64,000 nt of DNA. It comes from Bretschneidera sinensis. Taxonomy: Eukaryota > Streptophyta > Magnoliopsida > Brassicales > Akaniaceae. The stretch lies in assembly GCA_023935145.1 (NCBI GenBank), contig CM043699.1, positions 69,865,638 through 69,929,637 of the forward strand, written 5' to 3'. The position numbers and the translations under genes are program-made. Positions 24,165 to 35,027 of the stretch are shown one piece after another (the stretch's first letter is position 1; every line of letters begins with the position of its first letter). Under the pieces are notes generated by a model. That model made no database searches, was not told the DNA's origin, and saw only the letters and a program-made list of their open reading frames with translations.

Positions 24165-26010
24165 CACCTGCTCTTAAATCCAGTAATGCACACTCAAATA
24201 GTTGGTCACCTATCCTGCAAGGAATAGTAAAACTACATGGATCTTTTAGCTTTGGTGGTAGTTTTTTTTACAACACCACACTTACCTCTTCAGTTAAAGC
24301 TACTGTCTCAAGTTCTTAAAACTTCTCTTATGAGTGCAACAATCTTTCAAAAATTTAGTATAAGCAGGTATTTGTTGAATTGCATCTAATAAAGGAATGT
24401 TTATTTCTACTTTCCGCAAAGTTTCAAAAATATCAAGCAGTTTATTTTCTTTCTTTTGCTTTACTAACCTTTGAAGGAAGAGTGGTGTATTTAACTTCTC
24501 CATTTCACTTACCTTTGATGCAGATGGTTTCTCTAGAGATGCTTATGCAGACTCATCAGTTCCTATGATCTTACCATTATTGAGAGTTGTGATAGCCTTT
24601 AGTTGCTGGTGTCCTCTTGGATTAGGTAGTGTTTGGGCTAGTAGTTCACCTTACTTTCTTCCACTCAGCTCTTTAGCCAATTGCCCCACTTGTACCTCTA
24701 ATCTTTGAATGGCTTGTTCATGTTTTACAGTGATTTGTCTTTACTCAGTCTGAAATTTTCTTTCATCTGCCATGAACTGATCTTGTGAGGTCATCAGTTG
24801 CTGTTGTTGAGTGGCCAATTGCCTTATAAGATTTTCTAGGTCACTTTTCTTTGATTCAGGAACTGATTGGGAGTTCTTTTGCTGCCCTTGAAGATTTAGG
24901 GTATTCTGATTGTTGTTCCATAAAAAGTTGGGGTGGTTTCGCCATCCAGGATTGTAGATATTTGCATACGGATTGTTCTTGGAAGGATAGTTATTTGGTC
25001 CCACATAGTTTGCTTGCTCTGGATCTGCAGATAAATATAAAGGGCAAGTTTCATTAGTGTGATCAAAATGAGAACATACAGCACATACCTGGAGTGGTGT
25101 AACTTGTGGACTTGGTGAAGCGTTCTGAGCAATCATGGCTTTTACAAGCATATCTAGCTTTCTTTCCATGGCAGCCATCTGATTTGAGGATCCACCATTT
25201 AAGGTTACCTCATACATACCTTTGCTCTTGACTCCTTATCTACCTCTAGAGGAGAATTGCTGGCTGTGGTCACTTAATGTGTCAAACAGCTCTATGGCTT
25301 CTTCACTACTCTTTTCCATCAACACGCCTCCACAACCTGAATCCACAATACCTTTATTAATGTCACTCAAACCTTCGTAGAAAGCTTGTCCTAAGGTAGA
25401 TTGTGATATGGACATTTGAGTAGCAGCTCATTGAAGTGTCCCCATGCTTCAAAGAAAAGGTCTCCATCCTTTTGTTGGAAAGATTGAATTTCCTTCCTCA
25501 TCTATTTTGTCTTTTGTGTTGGAAAAAACTTCATTAGGAACTTACTAGATAGTTCCTCCCAGGTATGGATGGACACTGCAGGCAATGAATTATACCACAA
25601 TTTAGCATTATCTTTTAATGAAAAGGGAAAAGAATTAACCTGATTCCCTCTTGATCTAGGCCCTGGATATGCTGGAACTTGCAAAGATCAAAGAATTCCC
25701 GCAGATGCAAATGTGGCTCCTCAGCAGGTGTACCCATGAAATTAGTCAAAACACTGTGTATCTGCGAGGATATGTAATAATTTCCTTCTGCCTCAGGTTA
25801 GTAAGCGATGCATGAAGGCTTGTCAAGGTTCCGTGGAATGAAGGATTGCTATATGGGTTTTTGCTCCGGTGGTGGTTGGTTGTCAAGTTGTTCTGCCATT
25901 GGTGCTTCTTCCTCGAATTCTGCTTCTACCTCTTCAACGTTGTCTCTAAGCCTCTGTTAAATTATCCGCTCAAGCTCTGTATCGAGTGGAAAGAAGGTTG
26001 GATTCCTAGA
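24165..26010 (-). pseudogene. Element E gag and protease start, broken
   Basis: Minus sense: gag core LKDNAKLWYNSLP, HTWEELSSKFLMKFFPTQK (25502-25684); gag tail with zinc-knuckle-like CAVCSHFDHTNETC and the conserved GWRNHPNF (24741-25217); the segment INIPLLDAIQQIPAYTKFLK (24300-24503); and protease around [11 protein letters not shown] (about 24190), where the family has DLGAS. Element C has the same order in one ORF at residues 140-680. Multiple stops and frameshifts. The reading ends within protease at the D junction. Confidence 0.85.
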
Positions 26011-26092
26011 TCAAAGCTCTTACATGAATTAGCTGAAACGCTTCAGTTCAGCAGCTTCAATACTGCTGCTCGGGTAATCTCTGCCCTGAGTG

Positions 26093-26133
26093 TGCTCGAT
26101 CACACTAAGCACTACGCTCGATCGCAGTGCTAG
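26093..26133 (-). promoter_or_regulatory. CGATCG-motif pair in element E leader
   Basis: Two motif copies (GTGCTCGATCACAC and ACGCTCGATCGCAG) in the gag leader, in the same relative place as the cluster at 21411-21466 in element A. Function unknown. Confidence 0.5.
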
Positions 26134-26164
26134 CAATTACTCTGCTGCAAGCTTGAAACAGAAA

Positions 26165-27005
26165 TGTTGGAAATCACTTTAAGATGCCCAGGTAGTGATT
26201 TTCCAAACACCCAAGTCTAGAATGACTTGTAATGAACAGATACAGCAATCAAGCAAAGAAAGAACACAAACAATTGTTATCGAGGTTCTGCAAATGTCTA
26301 CATCCCCGTGAGCTACTCCGAGCTCTCTGCACTAAATCAATGAGTTCTTACAAATACAACAACACCTTCTCAAGAACCCTCTTGTTCTTGATGCATGAAA
26401 GAAGAGAAAAGAAAGAGATAAGAAGTAAGTGTTTCCCTGGAATTTTCCCTAAGCAAATTCCAATTACAAAGCCCTTAAACCCCTCTTCTTGTATGCTCTC
26501 TCTCTCTTAATCCCAGCCACTCTTGAATGAGATCTATTCTAGTGTCTCTCTTGTGTTTTGTGTCTTTGCACTCTCACACTTGCACTTGAATTCTCTTGTA
26601 TGATGATGTTATCTTTCTCACACTTGTGATTGAAGCTAGATGACCCTTTATATAGTGCACCAACTTCTTGAATCAATCTTGAAGTCAATCTCAACCCTTA
26701 GATCTTGAGGACCAATCAATTATAGCCCTCCAACAAGTCTAACTGATCCTATGCATTTTAATCAAGCCCCACGCACTAGGAGAAGAGTGCTGAAAATTGG
26801 CATTAGGTGTGCCTTCGTGCTGAGACTTGGAACAGGGCGTGCTGAGGCTCAGAACTTGGTGCCTTGCTGGAGGCCGCGGCACAGACACCTTGAGCCACGG
26901 TGCGGACACCTTGAGCTGAACTTTGGACTTTCTCGAGGCCGCGGCGCACAACCAGACCTAATGCTGAACTCTTCAACTGTTTAATTCTTTGAAAAATTCC
27001 CAACA
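26165..27005 (-). repeat. Copia-2 3' LTR
   Basis: 841 bp, TGTTGG to CAACA. TATA box in minus sense at about 26646-26655 (TATATAAAGGGTCA). Its U3 contains repeated GGCCGCGG-like and CTGAGGCTCAG-type motifs. Confidence 0.93.
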
Positions 27006-27020
27006 AATCTCTACCTTTGT
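27006..27020 (-). other. Polypurine tract of Copia-2
   Basis: Minus-sense ACAAAGGTAGAGATT next to the 3' LTR, as in Copia-3. Confidence 0.75.
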
Positions 27021-27089
27021 CAAAGCAATTAAACTCGAAACCATTGTGCAGAGAACTCAGGATCTAAACTTAACTTGAGTCACCATATC

Positions 27090-30000
27090 AACAGACTCCA
27101 ATCCTAAGAAGTCTAAGGCAATGATTGAACTTACTTAGAGGTAGAACTTTAGTAACCAAATCTGCAGGATTTTCTTCCGTGGCCACCTTGTCCACATGAA
27201 TGCATCATTCCGTAACATTTTCCCGAATAAAATGGTACCGAACATCCATATGCTTTGTCCTCTCATGGAACACCAGATTCTTGCATAAATGCAATGCACT
27301 TTAGCTATCCAAATACACCACCACCTGCTCTTTTAGTACCTTTAACTCTTCCAACAACCCGTTGCACCACATAGCCTCCTTAATGGCTTCTGTTGCCGCC
27401 ATGTACTCAGCCTCGGTTGTTGAGAGTGCTACCACTGGCTGCAACTGAGCCTTCCAACTTATACAATATTCATTTAAGTTAAAGAATTAGGAGGTAATCG
27501 ATCTTCTTTTATCTCGGTCTGCTCAATAGTCTGAATTAGCATAACCCTCAAGACAGATGGACTTACCCCTCTTCTCATAAACCAGCCCCACATCTAAGCT
27601 TCCCTTCAAGTACCTCAGCAATCACTTCATCCCAAGCCAATGCTCCTTTCTCGAATTACTTACAAACTCGCTGAGGACACTTATTATATGAGCAATGTCA
27701 GATCTAGTGCTTACCATGGTGAACATTACAGATCCAACCACACTAGAGTAAGGGACCTTTTTCATTTCCTTCTCCTCATCCGTTCTCGGACATTGATCGC
27801 TGGAGAACTTAAAATGACCAGTAAGGGGAACCTTCACTAGTTTGTTATCTTCCATAGAAAACTTAGATATCATCTTTCCTAGGTAGGAAGTTTGAGAAAT
27901 CTTAAATCTGTTTCTCTCCCTATCCCTCATTATACTCATCCCAAAGATCTTCTGTGCATTGCCAAGATCCTTCATCTCAAACTCTGAACTGAGTTGAGAC
28001 TTCAATTCTTCTATCCTCTCCCTATTATTCCCAACCAAAAACCTATCATCGACATAGATGAAGATAATCACCATTTCCTCCACCTTGTACCCCTTGTAGT
28101 ATAAGCGTGAATCATAACAGCTCCTCATGAAACCCAAGCTAGTTACAAAGGAATCGAACCTCTTATTCCATTGCCGAGGTGATTGATTCAGGCCATAGAG
28201 AGATTTCTTCAATTGGCACACCAAATCTCCCTACCTTCCTTCCTCATAGCCTTCGAGTTGCCTCATGTAGATGGTCTCATCAAGCTCTCCATGTATGAAC
28301 GTTGTCTTCACATCCATTTGCTCGATCTCCCAATTAAATTAGACCATCATCGCTAACACTATCCTTATCGTCTTGTATTTCACAACTGCGGAGAATATTT
28401 CGGTGAAATCTATGCCTTCTCTTTGTGTGAACCCCTTCACCACCAGCCTAGCCTTATACTGGACTTCATCCCTTGGAGGGTTCCCTTCTTTGATCTTGTA
28501 AATCCATTTATAATCCACAACTCTCTGTTTTTCTGGTTTGGACACCAATTCCCAAGAGTCGTTCTTTCTCAAAGAATCCATTTCTTTCTCCATATCTAGC
28601 TGCCACTTTGGCGAATCCTTACATTCCATGGCATCCATATAAGTTTCTGGTTTAACCCCTCATTCTGAATAAGGAGCTGCTACATTAGCAATCGCAAAAC
28701 CATATCTCAAAGGTGGTCTGACCACCCTCCTTTCCAGGTCCCTTGTGAGCTAATAATCATTCTGATTTATTGCATCATCCCCTTCTAGTTCAGCCTCCTC
28801 TTGAGTGTCTTGAGCTTGGCCTTCATCAATGGGATCTACCTGGTCCGAACCCTCTTGCCTTCCTTGCTCTACTTGAACTAAATTTTCCTTGATGCTATAC
28901 TCCACAAATACCAGCCTGGTTTGCCAACTATCCCCTGTATGGTTAGTTTTCTCCAAATAAGGAAATAATAATTCATTAAAAATGACATCCCTACTTATTA
29001 TGAGTTTTGTCCCTTTTAGCTCTAAAGACCACAACCTATACCCCTTAACCCCGTCACCATACCTTAGAAACACACATATTCTAGACCTTGGATCATCCTT
29101 TTGATGTGCAAACGCAGCACATCCAAAAGTCCTAAGGTTGCTCAACTCAAGGGGTTTCCCACTCCACATCTCGTCGGGAGTCTTAAGGTCTAAAGCCCTA
29201 GAGGATTATCTATTAACCAAATATGCAGCAGTAGACACAACTTCCCCCCAAAAAAATTTTGGTAAACCGGATCTAATTAACATGCACCTAACCTTTTCCA
29301 TAAGGGTCTTATTCATCCTTTCAGCAACTCCATTTTGCTGAGGGGTTTTCACAACCTTTCTATGTTTTAGAATCCCATTTAACTCACAGAATTTATCAAG
29401 ATCCTTATTAAAAAATTCTAAGCCATTATCGGTTCTTAACACCTTAACTACCCTGCCTGTTTGAGTCTCCAGCAACTTTTTCCACACCACAAATTTATTC
29501 AAAGCATCTGATTTATTTTTAAGCAAATAAACCCAAACCTTTATAGAATAATCATCAATTAAAGACAAAAAGTAATGATTACCTCCCTATGTTGGTGTTC
29601 TTGCTGGCCCCCAAAGATCCGCATGAATATAGTCAAGAATACCCTTGGACTTGTGCACTCCAGTGTTGAAGCTGACCCGATATTGCTTCCCAAGAATGCA
29701 ACATTCGCAAAAATCAAGTTTCTCTAACTTGTCACCACCAAGTAGACCATCCTTGCTGAGAACTTGTAGCCCTTTTTCGCTCATATGTACCAAGCGATTG
29801 TGCCAATGTACTACCTTATCCATCTCAGCCATCAAGCTTGCTGCTTGATCCTTGATTTCTGTCTCTCTGATCATCTCATAGAAACCATCCTTTATTGCTG
29901 TTTTGATCACTATCAAAGATCCCTTGGTTACCTTGATATTTCCTCCCCCTGCTTTGTATGTGTACCCCATGGAATCTAGCTTCCCCAATGAGATCAAATT

Positions 30001-31091
30001 TATTCTCAAATCCGAAAGATACCTCACATTCCACAGCAGTCTTGTGACTCCATGAAACATCCTCAATTGGATGTCTCCTATCCCCCTCACTTGGCAAGAA
30101 GTATCGTTTCCCAAGAAAACCTTCCATCATTGGTTTCCTTGAAATTCTTGAACCAATCCCTGTGAGGGCACATGTGATAAGTTCACCCGAAATCCAGGAT
30201 CTATTTCTCGCTGCCTTGCCTCCTGTTCACATTTGAGCACACAACAAGAACATCATCTTCCTGTTCTCCTTTGGCAACCGAAGTCTTTCCATTCTTGGTA
30301 TGGCTTCCTCTTTTCTCATCCCACAACTTCTTCTTGCAATTTTTCTTGAAATGACCCTCCTTATTGCAGTAGTAGCATCTCTTTCCTCCAAATCTTGGTT
30401 TGAAGTGCGCTCTCCCATGGCTCTGCCCTCTACACTTTGATTTCTCCTAGTAGTTGCCATGGATACTACTGCCATTCTGAGTTGCTGGCCTTTCTCTAAC
30501 GAACAACCCTTCTCCACTTGATGCTTCCCTCATCTTGGCTTTGAAATCATGAGCCCTTATAGCATTGATCAAAATTTCCTTGGTTAGTGTATCTTTTCCA
30601 TATTCAATAACATTAATCAAACTTTCAAAATAATCAGGAAGAGAATTCAATAACATAATAGCCAATTGGTCATCCGGGAACATTATACTGCAACTAGCCA
30701 AATCTTGAACTAGTTTATTAAACACATCGAGATTATCTTGCAACTCTTTATTAGGATCCATTTTAAAAGCAAAGATTCGTTTAAGAAGATAAATCTTATT
30801 AGGGAGAGTTTTGGTAAGAAACAACTCATCTAGTTTCTTCCATATGATAGCTAGATCTTCCGAGTCTCCGCACTCCTTTATGACACTATCCGACATGTGC
30901 AGAAAGATGGTGCTATACACCATCTTCTTCATCTCTATCAGCTGGATTTTTGTGATATTTGCTGGAAAAACGTCATCTTCTCTAATAGCCAAGTCCACCT
31001 TCTGTTGCATAAAAACAGCCTTGATCTTCCACTTCCAAAAGGCAAAGTCTCTCTTTCCATCAAACTTCTCAACAATGAAATTTGAACCCAT
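27090..31091 (-). pseudogene. Copia-2 gag-pol polyprotein, broken
   Basis: Minus sense. Gag from MGSNFIVEKFDG (30447-31091 open); zinc knuckle region near 30340 in another frame; protease triplet DFG followed by a stop where Cys should be (about 30200); pre-integrase domain (29587-30114, CCILGKQYRVSF); integrase core (29206-29568, RTDNG and QQNGVAERMNKT); linker (28750-29169); RT (28339-28638 and 27622-28224, catalytic YVDD near 28046-28057); RNaseH decayed (27090-27620). About eight stops or frameshifts. Unlike Copia-1 and Copia-3 it keeps Gln at the codon that is TAG in those copies (28530 region). Confidence 0.92.
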
Positions 31092-31318
31092 CTTGCGGAG
31101 AAAATCCCAAGATTTATGTAGCACCCACAATTTCTTTCCAACTTCTAAATCTCAAGAACTCGGTCAAATCTCGATCCAAATACCTTTCTTGAATCACTCT
31201 CAAGAACCCGATTAGATCTTGATCCCAGCACTGTTCTTGAATCACCCAAGAAGTTAACATTTGATTCTTGGAGTCTTGCTTCGATACCCCCTATTCAACT
31301 CTGATACCCACTGTTGCA

Positions 31319-31330
31319 GCTCTAATACCA
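31319..31330 (-). other. Primer binding site, initiator tRNA-Met (Copia-2)
   Basis: Minus-sense TGGTATTAGAGC, one base from the 5' LTR, with the same single C-to-T change as in Copia-1. Confidence 0.85.
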
Positions 31331-31331
31331 C

Positions 31332-33599
31332 TGTTGGAAATCACCTCAAGATGCCCGGGTGGTGATCTTCTAAACACCCAAGTCTAGAATGACTTGTAAT
31401 GAACATATACAGCAATCAAGAAAAGAAAGAACACAAGCAATTGTTATCGATGTTCGGCAAATGCCTATGTCCCCGTGAGCTACTCTGAGCTCTCTGCACT
31501 AAATCAATGAGTTCTTACAAATACAACAACACCTTGGATATTTTGTAGGGGCATTTGGTTTCGGGATGGTATGTTACCTATTCGTTGGCATCTATCACAT
31601 GAGCTGCAGAATGCGAAGGCGTCTTTAAACAGATTAGGCCAATAAAAACTGGATTGTAGTACCTGAAGTGCTGTTTTCTTGGCCCCAAAATGTCCTCCAT
31701 AAGCAAACTGGTGGCAGTGTTGTAATAAACTCAAATGCTTCTCTTCCGAGACACACCGTCGAATGATCTGATCGGGATAGAATTTGAAAAGGTAGGGATC
31801 GTCCCAATGGTAGTGTCGAGACATAGATATTAACCATTTCTTTCCTTGTGTTGTCATACTTGGGAGAAAACTTTAGTAGTTAGATAATTGACAATATCAA
31901 CATACCATGGGAGTTTTACCTCTAGTGTGAACAATTGCTCATCAGGGAAGTTCTCATTTAAGGGTAACTCATTTGTATCATTCTCATAGGGTAGTATTGA
32001 TAAGTGATCTGCAACCCCATTCTCATTGCCCTTCTTGTCTTTGATTTCCAAATCGAATTCTTGCAATAGGAGCACCCATCTGATTAACCTAGGCTTTGCA
32101 TCTTTTTTAGAAAACAGATATCTCAAAGTAGTATGGTCAGTGTAAACAATAACCTTAGAGCCAATAAGATATGATCTAAACTTCTCTAAAGCAAAAATAA
32201 CAGCTAATAATTCTTTTTCAGTGGTAGAGTAATTAAGCTGAGCGTCATTTAAGGTTCTAGAAGCATATTAAATAGCATGAGGTACCTTATTGACTCTTTG
32301 ACCTAGGACAGCTCCCAAGGAAAAATCACTAGCATCACACATTAACTCGAATAGAAGGCTCAGGTTAGAACATCCTTTAGTTTGTTGAAGGCTGTCATAC
32401 AGTTATCAGTCCACTCGAATTTGGTATCTTTAGCCAACAATGCACACAGAGGTCTTGAAATCTTGGAGAAGTCCTTGATGAATCTTCTATAAAAACGGGC
32501 ATGCCCGAGAAAGCTTCTAACACCCTTGACTGTGAGAGGGGGAGGTAGCTTTGAAATAATGTCTATTTTAGCTTTGTCTACCTCAATACCTTTGTTGGAG
32601 ATGGAGTGACCTAACACAATGCCTTGTTGAACCATGAAGTGACATTTCTCCCAATTCAGCACTAAGTTACTTTCTTCACATCTCTTTAGGACACTTTCCA
32701 AATGACTTAGGCATTCATCAAAATTGGAACCAAAGACATTGAAGTCATCCATGAATACCTCAATATATTTCTCCACCATATCGGAAAATATGCTCATCAT
32801 ACATCTTTGAATAGTTGCTGGTGCGTTGCATAATCCAAATAGCATCCTCTGATAAGCAAACGTACCGAAAGGGCATGTGAAGGTGGTCTTTTCTTAATGT
32901 TTAGGTGCTATGGCAATCTGGTTGTATCCACTGTACCCATCCAAAAAGTAGTAGTAGCTGTGGCCAGCTAATCTTTCTAACATTTGATCAATGAATGGCA
33001 AGGGGAAATGATCTTTTCGAGTAACCTTGTTTAATCTTCGATAGTCAATACATACTCTCCAACCAGTTGTTTTTCTTGTGGGTATGAGCTCTTCATTTTC
33101 ATTCCTCACTACTAGTGCCTCTCTTGTGTTTTGTGTCATTGCACTCTCACACTTGCACTTGAATTCTCCTATATGATGATGTTATCTTTCTCACACTTGT
33201 GATTGAAGCTAGATGACCCTTTATATAGTGCACCAACTTCTTGAATCAATCTTGAAGTCAATCTCAACCCTTAGATCTTGAGGACCAATCAATCATAGCC
33301 CTCCAACAAGTCTTAGTGATCCTGTGCATTTTAATCAAGCCCCACGAACTAGGAGAAAAGTGCTGAAAATTGGCATCAGGTGTGCCTTCGTGCTGAGGCT
33401 TGGAACAGGGCGTGCTGAGGCTCAGAACTTGGTGCCTTGCTGGAGGTCATGACGCAGACACCTTGACCCGCGACGCGGACACCTTGAGCTCAACTCCTGG
33501 ACTTTTTGAAGGCCGCGGTGCCTAAGTCTGGGCTGCGGCGCACAACCAGACTTGATGCTAAACTCTTGAACTGTTTAATTCTTTGACAAATTCCCAACA
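31332..33599 (-). repeat. Copia-2 5' LTR, interrupted
   Basis: LTR sequence at 31332-31535 and 33112-33599, matching the 3' LTR. In place of about 170 bp of LTR (26369-26538 in the other copy) it holds 1576 bp of Athila pol. TATA box (minus) near 33217-33226. Confidence 0.9.
31536..33111 (-). pseudogene. Fragment F: Athila-like RT-RNaseH-integrase piece inside a copia LTR
   Basis: Minus sense: RT segments [27 protein letters not shown] (32894-33139), then [25 protein letters not shown] and [15 protein letters not shown] (32360-32845); RNaseH with one base-scale deletion (about 32130-32350); linker (31854-32126); and the integrase zinc domain (GGHFGAKKT, CSSCDRCQRIG, 31536-31857). It begins and ends inside pol with no LTR, PBS or target duplication. 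It is closest to A and D in wording. It is a captured fragment, not an insertion by integrase. Confidence 0.9.
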
Positions 33600-33721
33600 A
33601 GAAAAAACAATAAACACAAAAAAAGAAATAAATTAGGTTTTTGATGAAACGGAATAAAATGGAACAGAAAAATAAAACTGAATGAAAAATAATTCTAAAC
33701 AGAAAATTTAGCGCAAAAACT
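33600..33721 (-). other. Element E leader with PBS deleted
   Basis: Resumes E after Copia-2. Where A has GCAATCCCCGGCAACGGCGCC before the AAAAACTTG at the LTR border, E has only GCGC, so about 19 bp including the whole tRNA-Asp site is gone. GC microhomology at the edges fits a small deletion. Confidence 0.75.
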
Positions 33722-34983
33722 TGTTGTGCAAAAATCTACCTAAATTAATAAGCAAATAAGTGAACGGTTTTACTTGCAAGTGCACAAGGTTAACTTAGTA
33801 GTATAGTGTGGAAAATGCGAGATCATCTCCACAAGGATTGGTAAAGTTCAATTTAAAATTAAATTCGTAATATAGAATGATAGAAATAAGTATTGAGTTT
33901 GAATTGATAATGATAAAAACATAGGGCTTTAATATCCACCACTAATCATATTTTCCCAATAAAATAATGTGCCAATGCTTTAGTCATGTTATGAATACCT
34001 ACTGTTGTCAACCTAAGGGCATGGAGTATACTCCTTAAGTTATTGATTTTCCTAAGCAACGAGTTAGGCATGGTGTATACTCTAATTCTTTTCTTTCTTA
34101 AGGGATTTAGTATGTTGTATGCTAAGTTGTTCCTTAAGAAAGCATATTATCTGTGAAAATCGACAAACACACAAGACCTAAGGCATGTTATATACTTCTG
34201 GTTTCCCATGTTGATTAACCTAGTAATCCAGCATGGATTTTTTTTGTAACTATTATTAGACCCAGGACTCGGTCATCTAAATTGATCTAACTAACTCATC
34301 TATACCACATGCATATGTTGATCAGGCAAACACATATGAGGAATTCAATAAAACAAACATTAATCAAGTTAAGAATCAAAACACAGCTATCGCAAAGGCA
34401 ACAATATTCATATATGGAAAAACATAATCAGGGCTTCAATCGAGCCTTATTAGTAAGTTAGTTACACATGGTTCTGATGTTAAACATCTTCATAAATAAA
34501 ATAAAGGAAAAAAGAAACCTGAAAAATACTGGCTAGAAGAGTCGTCAATTCTCAACTCCAAATCTCTTCTCCAAAAGCTCAAACTAAAAGAAGATCTGGT
34601 TTTTGTGTTTACGGGCCTATTTATAAGGTTTAAGGACATATGGAAACCCTAACCCTACTTTCCAAAATAGGTTCTGCCATTTTACTGCACGTGTGCGCTT
34701 GATCTCATGCTGGTGCGCTTGAGCGCAAGGTTGCACTCAAGCTTTCTTCTTGGGCGCACAAGTACTGGTGCATTCGATCGCACTCTTTTGTGCTCGATCA
34801 CACTATGCATCTGCCAGTTCTTCCAGTTTTTGGTTTCCAATCCAGATAGTGCACCCTTTTCTTCAATATCCTAGGAAAACACAGAAAACACAAAAAAGAA
34901 ATAAAATAGCATGAAATAGCACAATTAAGAACTTAACAAATGTAAATTAAGGGGCTTAAATACGAATATTTAAGCACTTATCA
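33722..34983 (-). repeat. Element E 5' LTR
   Basis: 1262 bp, homologous to the A LTR over most of its length. TATA box in element sense TTATAAATAGG (about 34618-34627), with the CGATCG-motif cluster (34693-34803) upstream. An extra ~100 bp near 34230-34320 is absent from A. Confidence 0.9.
34693..34803 (-). promoter_or_regulatory. CGATCG-motif cluster in element E LTR
   Basis: Six degenerate copies of the TGCGCTCGATCGCA motif (for example GTGCGCTTGATCTCA and GTGCTCGATCACAC) upstream of the TATA box. Confidence 0.65.
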
Positions 34984-35027
34984 ATGTGAAAAAATTTGAC
35001 ATTGAGGATCCGATTTATACTGATTGA
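34984..35027 (+). pseudogene. Element D pol C-terminus
   Basis: Reads VKKFDIEDPIYTD then stop. It aligns with the last residues of element C pol ([16 protein letters not shown], stop at 52694), which shows that D resumes exactly at the end of E's LTR. Confidence 0.75.

Larger units (their letters stand above)
26165..33599 (-). mobile_element. Copia-2, Tnt1/Tork-like Ty1/copia element
   Basis: Minus-strand element with both LTRs, primer site, broken gag-pol and polypurine tract. Perfect 5 bp target duplication AGAAA (26160-26164 and 33600-33604). The target is the leader of element E, between its gag and PBS. Internal sequence is close to Copia-1 and Copia-3, but the U3 part of the LTR is different. 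The right (5') LTR has an extra 1.6 kb of Athila pol (fragment F). Confidence 0.94.
24162..34983 (-). mobile_element. Element E, Athila-like Ty3/gypsy, 3' half deleted
   Basis: Minus-strand element inside D's pol. From the right: 5' LTR (33722-34983), leader without a PBS, [Copia-2], gag and the start of protease, then an abrupt junction with D integrase at about 24161. RT, RNaseH, integrase and the 3' LTR are absent, as is the end of D integrase, so one deletion probably removed both. The leader and LTR are close relatives of element A. Confidence 0.82.
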
